From: Hippophae tibetana | Lineage: Eukaryota > Streptophyta > Magnoliopsida > Rosales > Elaeagnaceae | Assembly: GCA_037013495.1 (NCBI GenBank) | Contig: CM072812.1 | Coordinates: forward strand, 59,800,938 to 59,864,937 | Length of the DNA stretch: 64,000 nt | Direction of reading: 5' to 3' | Part shown: positions 13,601 to 25,264 of the stretch, piece by piece | Layout: each line of letters opens with the position of its first letter | Position numbering within the stretch: the first letter of the stretch is position 1 | The notes under the pieces: model-generated | Seen by the model: only the letters and a program-made list of their open reading frames with translations | What the model was told of the DNA's origin: nothing | The model's database searches: none | Position numbers and translations under genes: made by a program

Positions 13601-14373
13601 ATCCAGTATCGAAGGGACTATTATAATAAATTAAATAGAGGTCGTTTCGATTTCTAAAAATGCAACAAAGCATTAGTTCTGTTCCCAACGTTTTGGACCC
13701 CAAATTCCATTGTTTACACAACTTACCGATGTCTTAAATTTTGGTCTCACCATATTACGTTTTTGTTCGGTTCATGTTCTATAGGGTTCTAATTAACTCA
13801 TCTTAGCCACTTTCTTCGCAATTCAATCGTTATTATTTTTTTGATTTCCTAGGTTGTTCACCTAAAGGTTACACATAATTTAGAATGAGAGACTTGGTTG
13901 CAGAAAATAGGTTACATGTCTTCATCTATTCATTTTGTAATTTTAGATTTAAAACAGTTATTATTTAATTGTTTTCTGCATTCTTGAGTGACAAATCACA
14001 ATAAAAAGAATGAAATTTAAACCTTCATGTCTTGCGTTTTCTATCAATTTTGGTGTCGTTGTTATAATCTTTGGATTTCCTTTTATATTTTTCTTTAAAT
14101 TCTTCGTATCTTTTTTTTTGTTCCTTTTTTGTGCATGTTAATCTATCTTTGTTTTTCAAAAAAAGAAGAGTGTTGTAGCATGTCCAAGTTTATAAAAAAA
14201 AGAAGTCATTAATTGGGGTTGCAACTTTAAAGTATTAAAAATTTTAAATCCTGTATCGACGAGACTATTATAATAAATCAAATGGAGGCCGTTTCTATTT
14301 CTAAAAATGCAAGAATGCATTAGTTCTGTTCTAAACGTTTTGGACCCCAAATTCCATTGTTTACACAACTTAC
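4667..14373. repeat. Pentameric HOR (A/A'-B-C-A'-B'), 3 copies of about 3235 bp
   Basis: Copies run 4667-7902, 7903-11136 and 11137-14373 (3236, 3234 and 3237 bp). The fifth member, B', is marked by TTTTTGTGCATG and CTAAACG (near 7657 and 7861, 10891 and 11094, 14128 and 14331). The unit after each B' carries GAGTTACTAGG, which destroys the CCTAGG site present in most other monomers. In copy 3 the first unit is A' where copies 1 and 2 have A, a replacement inside an otherwise conserved order. The block looks like the tetramer above enlarged by one B' unit. Confidence 0.88.
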
Positions 14374-15022
14374 CGATGTCTTAAATTTTGGTCTCACATA
14401 TTACGTTTTTGTTCGATTCATGTTCTATAGGGTTCTAATTAACTCATCTTAGCCACTTTCTTCGCAATTCAATCGTTAATATTTCTTTGAGTTACTAGGT
14501 TGTTCACCTAAAGGTTACACGTAATTTAGAATGAGAGCCTTGGTTGAAGAAAATAGGTTACATGTCTTCATCTATTCATTTTGTAATTTTCGATTTAAAA
14601 CAGTTATTATTTAATTGTTTTCTACATTATTGAGTGACAAATCACAATAAAAAGAATGAAATTTAAACCTTCATGTCTTGAGTTTTCTATCAATTTTGGT
14701 GTCGTTGTTATAATCTTTGGATTTCCTTTTATATTTTTCTTTAAATTCTTCGTATCTTTTTTTTGTTCCTTTTTTTTGCATGTTAATCTATCTTTGTTTT
14801 TCAAAAAAAATAAGATTTTTGTAGCATGTCCAAGTTTATAAAAAAAAAAAGAAGTCCATAATTGGGGTTGCAACTTTGAAGTATTAAAAATTTTAAATCC
14901 AGTATCGAAGGGACTATTATAATAAATTAAATAGAGGTCGTTTCGATTTCTAAAAATGCAACAAAGCATTAGTTCTGTTCCCAACGTTTTGGACCCCAAA
15001 TTCCATTGTTTACACAACTTAC
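14374..15022. repeat. Single A' monomer linking pentamer and trimer blocks
   Basis: It follows a B' unit, carries GAGTTACTAGG near 14494 and the A' signature CTTGAGTTTT plus AATAAGATTTTTG. It is nearly the same as the A' unit at 11137, so it could equally be read as the start of a fourth, incomplete pentamer. Confidence 0.75.
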
Positions 15023-18000
15023 CGATGTCTTAAATTTTGGTCTCACCATATTACGTTTTTGTTCGGTTCATGTTCTATAGGGTTCTAATTAACTCATCTT
15101 AGCCACTTTCTTCGCAATTCAATCGTTATTATTTTTTTGATTTCCTAGGTTGTTCACCTAAAGGTTACACATAATTTAGAATGAGAGACTTGGTTGCAGA
15201 AAATAGGTTACATGTCTTCATCTATTCATTTTGTAATTTTAGATTTAAAACAGTTATTATTTAATTGTTTTCTGCATTCTTGAGTGACAAATCACAATAA
15301 AAAGAATGAAATTTAAACCTTCATGTCTTGCGTTTTCTATCAATTTTGGTGTCGTTGTTATAATCTTTGGATTTCCTTTTATATTTTTCTTTAAATTCTT
15401 CGTATCTTTTTTTTGTTCCTTTTTTGTGCATGTTAATCTATCTTTGTTTTTCAAAAAAAAGAAGAGTGTTGTAGCATGTCCAAGTTTATAAAAAAAAGAA
15501 GTCATTAATTGGGGTTGCAACTTTAAAGTATTAAAAATTTTAAATCCTGTATCGACGAGACTATTATAATAAATCAAATGGAGGCCGTTTCTATTTCTAA
15601 AAATGCAAGAATGCATTAGTTCTGTTCTAAACGTTTTGGACCCCAAATTCCATTGTTTACACAACTTACCGATGTCTTAAATTTTGGTCTCACATATTAC
15701 GTTTTTGTTCGATTCATGTTCTATAGGGTTCTAATTAACTCATCTTAGCCACTTTCTTCGCAATTCAATCGTTAATATTTCTTTGAGTTACTAGGTTGTT
15801 CACCTAAAGGTTACACGTAATTTAGAATGAGAGCCTTGGTTGAAGAAAATAGGTTACATGTCTTCATCTATTCATTTTGTAATTTTCGATTTAAAACAGT
15901 TATTATTTAATTGTTTTCTGCATTCTTGAGTGACAAATCACAATAAAAAGAATGAAATTTAAACCTTCATGTCTTGCGTTTTCTATCAATTTTGGTGTCG
16001 TTGTTATAATCTTTGGATTTCCTTTTATATTTTTCTTTAAATTCTTCGTATCTTTTTTTTGTTCCTTTTTTTGCGTGTTAATCTATATTTGTTTTTCAAA
16101 AAAGAAGATTGTTATAGCATGTCCAAGTTTATAAAAAAAAGAAGTCATTATTTGGGGTTGCAACTTAAAAGTATTAAAAATTTTAAATCCTGTATCGACG
16201 AGACTATTATAATAAATCAAATGGAGGCCGTTTCTATTTCTAAAAATACAAGAATGCATTAGTTCTGTTCTCAACGTTTTGGACCCCAAATTCCATTGTT
16301 TACACAACTTACCGATGTCTTAAATTTTGGTCTCACCATATTACGTTTTTGTTCGGTTCATGTTCTATAGGGTTCTTATTAACTCATCTTAGCCACGTTC
16401 TTCGCAATTCAATCGTTATTATTTCTTTGAGTTCCTAGGTTGTTCACCTAAAGGTTACACGTAATTTAGAATGAGAGCCTTGGTTGAAGAAAATAGGTTA
16501 CATGTCTTCATCTATTCATTTTGTAATTTTCGATTTAAAACAGTTATTATTTAATTGTTTTCTACATTATTGAGTGACAAATCACAATAAAAAGAATGAA
16601 ATTTAAACCTTCATGTCTTGCGTTTTCTATCAATTTTGGTGTCGTTGTTATAATCTTTGGATTTCCTTTTATATTTTTCTTTAAATTCTTCGTATCTTTT
16701 TTTTGTTCCTTTTTTTTGCATGTTAATCTATCTTTGTTTTTCAAAAAAAGAAGAGTGTTGTAGCATGTCCAAGTTTATAAAAAAAAGAAGTCATTAATTG
16801 GGGTTGCAACTTTGAAGTATTAAAAATTTTAAATCCAGTATCGAAGGGACTATTATAATAAATTAAATAGAGGTCGTTTCGATTTCTAAAAATGCAACAA
16901 AGCATTAGTTCTGTTCCCAACGTTTTGGACCCCAAATTCCATTGTTTACACAACTTACCGATGTCTTAAATTTTGGTCTCACCATATTACGTTTTTGTTC
17001 GGTTCATGTTCTATAGGGTTCTAATTAACTCATCTTAGCCACTTTCTTCGCAATTCAATCGTTATTATTTTTTTGATTTCCTAGGTTGTTCACCTAAAGG
17101 TTACACATAATTTAGAATGAGAGACTTGGTTGCAGAAAATAGGTTACATGTCTTCATCTATTCATTTTGTAATTTTAGATTTAAAACAGTTATTATTTAA
17201 TTGTTTTCTGCATTCTTGAGTGACAAATCACAATAAAAAGAATGAAATTTAAACCTTCATGTCTTGCGTTTTCTATCAATTTTGGTGTCGTTGTTATAAT
17301 CTTTGGATTTCCTTTTATATTTTTCTTTAAATTCTTCGTATCTTTTTTTTGTTCCTTTTTTGTGCATGTTAATCTATCTTTGTTTTTCAAAAAAAAGAAG
17401 AGTGTTGTAGCATGTCCAAGTTTATAAAAAAAAGAAGTCATTAATTGGGGTTGCAACTTTAAAGTATTAAAAATTTTAAATCCTGTATCGACGAGACTAT
17501 TATAATAAATCAAATGGAGGCCGTTTCTATTTCTAAAAATGCAAGAATGCATTAGTTCTGTTCTAAACGTTTTGGACCCCAAATTCCATTGTTTACACAA
17601 CTTACCGATGTCTTAAATTTTGGTCTCACATATTACGTTTTTGTTCGATTCATGTTCTATAGGGTTCTAATTAACTCATCTTAGCCACTTTCTTCGCAAT
17701 TCAATCGTTAATATTTCTTTGAGTTACTAGGTTGTTCACCTAAAGGTTACACGTAATTTAGAATGAGAGCCTTGGTTGAAGAAAATAGGTTACATGTCTT
17801 CATCTATTCATTTTGTAATTTTCGATTTAAAACAGTTATTATTTAATTGTTTTCTGCATTCTTGAGTGACAAATCACAATAAAAAGAATGAAATTTAAAC
17901 CTTCATGTCTTGCGTTTTCTATCAATTTTGGTGTCGTTGTTATAATCTTTGGATTTCCTTTTATATTTTTCTTTAAATTCTTCGTATCTTTTTTTTGTTC

Positions 18001-18894
18001 CTTTTTTTGCGTGTTAATCTATATTTGTTTTTCAAAAAAGAAGATTGTTATAGCATGTCCAAGTTTATAAAAAAAAGAAGTCATTAATTGGGGTTGTAAC
18101 TTAAAAGTATTAAAAATTTTAAATCCTGTATCGACGAGACTATTATAATAAATCAAATGGAGGCCGTTTCTATTTCTAAAAATACAAGAATGCATTAGTT
18201 CTGTTCTCAACGTTTTGGACCCCAAATTCCATTGTTTACACAACTTACCGATGTCTTAAATTTTGGTCTCACCATATTACGTTTTTGTTCGGTTCATGTT
18301 CTATAGGGTTCTTATTAACTCATCTTAGCCACGTTCTTCGCAATTCAATCGTTATTATTTCTTTGAGTTCCTAGGTTGTTCACCTAAAGGTTACACGTAA
18401 TTTAGAATGAGAGCCTTGGTTGAAGAAAATAGGTTACATGTCTTCATCTATTCATTTTGTAATTTTCGATATAAAACAGTTATTATTTAATTGTTTTCTA
18501 CATTATTGAGTGACAAATCACAATAAAAAGAATGAAATTTAAACCTTCATGTCTTGCGTTTTCTATCAATTTTGGTGTCGTTGTTATAATCTTTGGATTT
18601 CCTTTTATATTTTTCTTTAAATTCTTCGTATCTTTTTTTTGTTCCTTTTTTTTGCATGTTAATCTATCTTTGTTTTTCAAAAAAAGAAGAGTGTTGTAGC
18701 ATGTCCAAGTTTATAAAAAAAAGAAGTCATTAATTGGGGTTGCAACTTTAAAGTATTAAAAATTTTAAATCCTGTATCGACGAGACTATTATAATAAATC
18801 AAATGGAGGCCGTTTCTATTTCTAAAAATGCAAGAATGCATTAGTTCTGTTCTCAACGTTTTGGACCACAAATTCCATTGTTTACACAACTTAC
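15023..18894. repeat. Trimeric HOR (B'-D-X), 2 copies of 1936 bp
   Basis: Starts 15023, 15670, 16313 repeat at 16959, 17606, 18249 with an exact spacing of 1936 bp at every position, also continued at 18895. The first two members match closely (B' with CTAAACG, then D with TTTTTTTGCGTGTT and GATTGTTATAG). The third differs: an A/B hybrid in copy 1 and a B'' unit with GACCACAAAT in copy 2. Both third members share CCACGTTC near their left end. Confidence 0.85.
16313..16958. repeat. Recombinant monomer, B-type left / A-type right
   Basis: The unit has B-class bases through TCATTAATTG (16791-16800), then A-class bases from TTTGAAG (16811 onward), including CCAGTATCGAAGGG, AGAGGTCG, CAACAAAG and GTTCCC. 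The switch therefore lies between about 16796 and 16814. Other A-end monomers keep TCCATAATTG before TTTGAAG. Confidence 0.88.
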
Positions 18895-19537
18895 CGATGT
18901 CTTAAATTTTGGTCTCACATATTACGTTTTTGTTCGATTCATGTTCTATAGGGTTCTAATTAACTCATCTTAGCCACTTTCTTCGCAATTCAATCGTTAA
19001 TATTTCTTTGAGTTCCTAGGTTGTTCACCTAAAGGTTACACGTAATTTAGAATGAGAGCCTTGGTTGAAGAAAATAGGTTACATGTCTTCATCTATTCAT
19101 TTTGTAATTTTCGATTTAAAACAGTTATTATTTAATTGTTTTCTGCATTCTTGAGTGACAAATCACAATAAAAAGAATGAAATTTAAACCTTCATGTCTT
19201 GCGTTTTCTATCAATTTTGGTGTCGTTGTTATAATCTTTGGATTTCCTTTTATATTTTTCTTTAAATTCTTCGTATCTTTTTTTTGTTCCTTTTTTTGCG
19301 TGTTAATCTATATTTGTTTTTCAAAAAAGAAGATTGTTATAGCATGTCCAAGTTTATAAAAAAAAGAAGTCATTAATTGGGGTTGCAACTTAAAAGTATT
19401 AAAAATTTTAAATCCTGTATCGACGAGACTATTATAATAAATCAAATGGAGGCCGTTTCTATTTCTAAAAATACAAGAATGCATTAGTTCTGTTCTCAAC
19501 GTTTTGGACCCCAAATTCCATTGTTTACACAACTTAC
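18895..19537. repeat. Single D monomer between the trimer block and the truncated unit
   Basis: 643 bp with TTTTTTTGCGTGTT and GATTGTTATAG. It repeats at 1289-bp spacing from the D unit at 17606, so D-B''-D forms a short dimer-like run that resembles 25265-27197. Confidence 0.8.
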
Positions 19538-20088
19538 CGATGTCTTAAATTTTGGTCTCACCATATTACGTTTTTGTTCGGTTCATGTTCTATAGGGTTC
19601 TTATTAACTCATCTTAGCCACGTTCTTCGCAATTCAATCGTTATTATTTCTTTGAGTTCCTAGGTTGTTCACCTAAAGGTTACACGTAATTTAGAATGAG
19701 AGCCTTGGTTGAAGAAAATAGGTTACATGTCTTCATCTATTCATTTTGTAATTTTCGATTTAAAACAGTTATTATTTAATTGTTTTCTACATTATTGAGT
19801 GACAAATCACAATAAAAAGAATGAAATTTAAACCTTCATGTCTTGCGTTTTCTATCAATTTTGGTGTCGTTGTTATAATCTTTGGATTTCCTTTTATATT
19901 TTTCTTTAAATTCTTCGTATCTTTTTTTTGTTCCTTTTTTTTGCATGTTAATATATCTTTGTTTTTCAAAAAAAGAAGAGTGTTGTAATAAATGAAATAG
20001 AGGTCGTTTCGATTTCTAAAAATGCAACAAAGCATTAGTTCTGTTCCCAACGTTTTGGACCCCAAATTCCATTGTTTACACAACTTAC
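19538..20088. repeat. Truncated A monomer, 551 bp, 97-bp internal deletion
   Basis: This is the only unit outside 643-651 bp. Compared with the A unit at 2078-2725, the sequence jumps from GTGTTGTA (ending 19987) straight to ATAAATGAAATAG (from 19988). The missing part corresponds to 2528-2624, exactly 97 bp. The two deletion ends share TA, so a slippage or end-joining event with 2-bp microhomology is possible. The deletion removes the last A-tract and the GAAGGG site but leaves the rest of the unit normal. Confidence 0.95.
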
Positions 20089-21378
20089 CGATGTCTTAAA
20101 TTTTGGTCTCACCATATTACGTTTTTGTTCGGTTCATGTTCTATAGGGTTCTAATTAACTCATCTTAGCCACTTTCTTCGCAATTCAATCGTTATTATTT
20201 TTTTGATTTCCTAGGTTGTTCACCTAAAGGTTACACATAATTTAGAATGAGAGACTTGGTTGCAGAAAATAGGTTACATGTCTTCATCTATTCATTTTGT
20301 AATTTTAGATTTAAAACAGTTATTATTTAATTGTTTTCTGCATTCTTGAGTGACAAATCACAATAAAAAGAATGAAATTTAAACCTTCATGTCTTGCGTT
20401 TTCTATCAATTTTGGTGTCGTTGTTATAATCTTTGGATTTCCTTTTATATTTTTCTTTAAATTCTTCGTATCTTTTTTTTGTTCCTTATTTTTGCATGTT
20501 AATCTATCTTTGTTTTTCAAAAAAAGAAGAGTGTTGTAGCATGTCCAAGTTTATAAAAAAAAGAAGTCATTAATTGGGGTTGCAACTTTAAAGTATTAAA
20601 AATTTTAAATCCTGTATCGACGAGACTATTATAATAAATCAAATGGAGGCCGTTTCTATTTCTAAAAATGCAAGAATGCATTAGTTCTGTTCTCAACGTT
20701 TTGGACCCCAAATTCCATTGTTTACACAACTTACCGATGTCTTAAATTTTGGTCTCACATATTACGTTTTTGTTCGGTTCATGTTCTATAGGGTTCTAAT
20801 TAACTCATCTTAGCCACTTTCTTCGCAATTCAATCGTTAATATTTCTTTGATTTCCTAGGTTGTTCACCTAAAGGTTACACATAATTTAGAATGAGAGCC
20901 TTGGTTGCAGAAAATTGGTTACATGTCTTCATCTATTGATTTTGTAATTTTAGATTTAAAACAGTTATTATTTAATTGTTTTCTGCATTCTTGAGTGACA
21001 AATCACAATAAAAAGAATGAAATTTAAACATTCATGTCTTGCATTTTCTATCAATTTTGGTGTCGTTGTTATAATCTTTTGATTTCCTTTTATATTTTTC
21101 TTTAAATTCTTCGTATCTTTTTTTTGTTCTTTTTTTTTCATGTTAATCTATATTTGTTTTTCAAAAAAAGAAGACTGTTGTAGCATGTCAAAGTTTATAA
21201 AAAAAAGAAGTCATTAATTGGGGTTGCAACTTTAAAGTATTAAAAATTTTAAATCTTGTATCGACGAGACTATTATAATAAATCAAATGGAGGCCATTTC
21301 TATTTCTAAAAATACAAGAATGCATTAGTTCTGTTCGCAACGTTTTGGACCCCAAATTCCATTGTTTACACAACTTAC

Positions 21379-22028
21379 CGATGTCTTAAATTTTGGTCTC
21401 ACCATATTACGTTTTTGTTCGGTTCATGTTCTATAGGGTTCTTATTAACTCATCTTAGCCACTTTCTTCGCAATTCAATCGTTATTATTTCTTTGAGTTC
21501 CTAGGTTGTTCACCTAAAGGTTACACGTAATTTAGAATGAGAGCCTTGGTTGAAGAAAATAGGTTACATGTCTTCATCTATTCATTTTGTAATTTTCGAT
21601 TTAAAACAGTTATTATTTAATTGTTTTCTACATTATTGAGTGACAAATCACAATAAAAAGAATGAAATTTAAACCTTCATGTCTTGAGTTTTCTATCAAT
21701 TTTGGTGTCGTTGTTATAATCTTTGGATTTCCTTTTATATTTATCTTTAAATTCTTCGTATCTTTTTTTTGTTCCTTTTTTTTTGCATGTTAATCTATCT
21801 TTGTTTTTCAAAAAAAATAAGATTTTTGTAGCATGTCCAAGTTTATAAAAAAAGAAGAAGTCCATAATTGGGGTTGCAACTTTGAAGTATTAAAAATTTT
21901 AAATCCAGTATCGAAGGGACTATTATAATAAATCAAATGGAGGCCGTTTCGATTTCTAAAAATGCAAGAATGCATTAGTTCTGTTCCCAACGTTTTGGAC
22001 CCCAAATTCCATTGTTTACACAACTTAC
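21379..22028. repeat. Patchwork A'/B monomer
   Basis: Within about 85 bases the diagnostic sites alternate: A-type CCAGTATCGAAGGG (21905-21918), B-type TCAAATGGAGGCCG (21933-21946), A-type GATTTC (from 21951), B-type AAGAATGC (from 21966) and A-type TTCCC (21983-21987). The poly-A stretch near 21846 is also interrupted (AAAAAAAGAAGAAGTCC). A private change gives TTTATCTTTAAA near 21740. Confidence 0.85.
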
Positions 22029-22673
22029 CGATGTCTTAAATTTTGGTCTCACATATTACGTTTTTGTTCGGTTCATGTTCTATAGGGTTCTAATTAACTC
22101 ATCTTAGCCACTTTCTTCGCAATTCAATCGTTAATATTTCTTTGATTTCCTAGGTTGTTCACCTAAAGGTTACACATAATTTAGAATGAGAGACTTGGTT
22201 GCAGAAAATTGGTTACATGTCTTCAGCTATTGATTTTGTAATTTTAGATTTAAAACAGTTATTATTTAATTGTTTTCTGCATTCTTGAGTGACAAATCAC
22301 AATAAAAAGAATGAAATTTAAACATTCATGTCTTGCGTTTTCTATCAATTTTGGTGTCGTTGTTATAATCTTTGGATTTCCTTTTATATTTTTCTTTAAA
22401 TTCTTCGTATCTTTTTTTTGTTCCTTTTTTGTGCATGTTAATCTATCTTTGTTTTTCAAAAAAAGAAGAGTGTTGTAGCATGTCCAAGTTTATAAAAAAA
22501 AGAAGTCATTAATTGGGGTTGCAACTTTAAAGTATTAAAAATTTTAAATCCTGTATCGACGAGACTATTATAATAAATCAAATGGAGGCCGTTTCTATTT
22601 CTAAAAATGCAAGAATGCATTAGTTCTGTTCTCAACGTTTTGGACCCCAAATTCCATTGTTTACACAACTTAC

Positions 22674-25264
22674 CGATGTCTTAAATTTTGGTCTCACATA
22701 TTACGTTTTTGTTCGATTCATGTTCTATAGGGTTCTAATTAACTCATCTTAGCCACTTTCTTCGCAATTCAATCGTTAATATTTCTTTGAGTTACTAGGT
22801 TGTTCACCTAAAGGTTACACGTAATTTAGAATGAGAGCCTTGGTTGAAGAAAATAGGTTACATGTCTTCATCTATTCATTTTGTAATTTTCGATTTAAAA
22901 CAGTTATTATTTAATTGTTTTCTACATTATTGAGTGACAAATCACAATAAAAAGAATGAAATTTAAACCTTCATGTCTTGAGTTTTCTATCAATTTTGGT
23001 GTCGTTGTTATAATCTTTGGATTTCCTTTTATATTTTTCTTTAAATTCTTCGTATCTTTTTTTTGTTCCTTTTTTTTGCATGTTAATCTATCTTTGTTTT
23101 TCAAAAAAAATAAGATTTTTGTAGCATGTCCAAGTTTATAAAAAAAAAAAGAAGTCCATAATTGGGGTTGCAACTTTGAAGTATTAAAAATTTTAAATCC
23201 AGTATCGAAGGGACTATTATAATAAATTAAATAGAGGTCGTTTCGATTTCTAAAAATGCAACAAAGCATTAGTTCTGTTCCCAACGTTTTGGACCCCAAA
23301 TTCCATTGTTTACACAACTTACCGATGTCTTAAATTTTGGTCTCACCATATTACGTTTTTGTTCGGTTCATGTTCTATAGGGTTCTAATTAACTCATCTT
23401 AGCCACTTTCTTCGCAATTCAATCGTTATTATTTTTTTGATTTCCTAGGTTGTTCACCTAAAGGTTACACATAATTTAGAATGAGAGACTTGGTTGCAGA
23501 AAATAGGTTACATGTCTTCATCTATTCATTTTGTAATTTTAGATTTAAAACAGTTATTATTTAATTGTTTTCTGCATTCTTGAGTGACAAATCACAATAA
23601 AAAGAATGAAATTTAAACCTTCATGTCTTGCGTTTTCTATCAATTTTGGTGTCGTTGTTATAATCTTTGGATTTCCTTTTATATTTTTCTTTAAATTCTT
23701 CGTATCTTTTTTTTGTTCCTTTTTTGTGCATGTTAATCTATCTTTGTTTTTCAAAAAAAAGAAGAGTGTTGTAGCATGTCCAAGTTTATAAAAAAAAGAA
23801 GTCATTAATTGGGGTTGCAACTTTAAAGTATTAAAAATTTTAAATCCTGTATCGACGAGACTATTATAATAAATCAAATGGAGGCCGTTTCTATTTCTAA
23901 AAATGCAAGAATGCATTAGTTCTGTTCTCAACGTTTTGGACCCCAAATTCCATTGTTTACACAACTTACCGATGTCTTAAATTTTGGTCTCACATATTAC
24001 GTTTTTGTTCGATTCATGTTCTATAGGGTTCTAATTAACTCATCTTAGCCACTTTCTTCGCAATTCAATCGTTAATATTTCTTTGAGTTACTAGGTTGTT
24101 CACCTAAAGGTTACACGTAATTTAGAATGAGAGCCTTGGTTGAAGAAAATAGGTTACATGTCTTCATCTATTCATTTTGTAATTTTCGATTTAAAACAGT
24201 TATTATTTAATTGTTTTCTACATTATTGAGTGACAAATCACAATAAAAAGAATGAAATTTAAACCTTCATGTCTTGAGTTTTCTATCAATTTTGGTGTCG
24301 TTGTTATAATCTTTGGATTTCCTTTTATATTTTTCTTTAAATTCTTCGTATCTTTTTTTTGTTCCTTTTTTTTGCATGTTAATCTATCTTTGTTTTTCAA
24401 AAAAAATAAGATTTTTGTAGCATGTCCAAGTTTATAAAAAAAAAAAGAAGTCCATAATTGGGGTTGCAACTTTGAAGTATTAAAAATTTTAAATCCAGTA
24501 TCGAAGGGACTATTATAATAAATTAAATAGAGGTCGTTTCGATTTCTAAAAATGCAACAAAGCATTAGTTCTGTTCCCAACGTTTTGGACCCCAAATTCC
24601 ATTGTTTACACAACTTACCGATGTCTTAAATTTTGGTCTCACCATATTACGTTTTTGTTCGGTTCATGTTCTATAGGGTTCTAATTAACTCATCTTAGCC
24701 ACTTTCTTCGCAATTCAATCGTTATTATTTTTTTGATTTCCTAGGTTGTTCACCTAAAGGTTACACATAATTTAGAATGAGAGACTTGGTTGCAGAAAAT
24801 AGGTTACATGTCTTCATCTATTCATTTTGTAATTTTAGATTTAAAACAGTTATTATTTAATTGTTTTCTGCATTCTTGAGTGACAAATCACAATAAAAAG
24901 AATGAAATTTAAACCTTCATGTCTTGCGTTTTCTATCAATTTTGGTGTCGTTGTTATAATCTTTGGATTTCCTTTTATATTTTTCTTTAAATTCTTCGTA
25001 TCTTTTTTTTGTTCCTTTTTTGTGCATGTTAATCTATCTTTTTTTTTCAAAAAAAGAAGAGTGTTGTAGCATGTCCAAGTTTATAAAAAAAAGAAGTCAT
25101 TAATTGGGGTTGCAACTTTAAAGTATTAAAAATTTTAAATCCTGTATCGACGAGACTATTATAATAAATCAAATGGAGGCCGTTTCTATTTCTAAAAATG
25201 CAAGAATGCATTAGTTCTGTTCTAAACGTTTTGGACCCCAAATTCCATTGTTTACACAACTTAC
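22674..25264. repeat. Dimeric HOR (A'-B'), 2 copies of 1296 bp
   Basis: Starts 22674 and 23323 repeat at 23970 and 24619, both 1296 bp apart. A' units carry GAGTTACTAGG and AATAAGATTTTTG; B' units carry TTTTTGTGCATG. The last B' has CTAAACG (25223) where 23323 has CTCAACG. The preceding unit at 22029 is another B'. Confidence 0.85.

Larger units (their letters stand above)
11786..20088. repeat. Probable superrepeat copy 1 (13 monomers, one truncated)
   Basis: Order: B, C, A', B', A', B', D, A/B hybrid, B', D, B'', D, truncated A. It aligns in order with 20089-27845 (B, C, A', B', A', B', A', B', D, B'', D', A) if the D-hybrid pair of copy 1 corresponds to the A' of copy 2. The match is by type signatures read by eye. 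Individual monomers differ in their left halves (for example 19538 against 27198), so this is an older or reworked duplication. Confidence 0.6.

Noticed and set aside
15257-15664. Protein-coding gene starting LCKQWNLGSK on the minus strand
   Set aside because: It begins at TTG, recurs only because the DNA repeats, is interrupted in most monomers by stops or tract-length shifts, and its copies differ mainly at amino-acid changing sites. No domain is recognisable.
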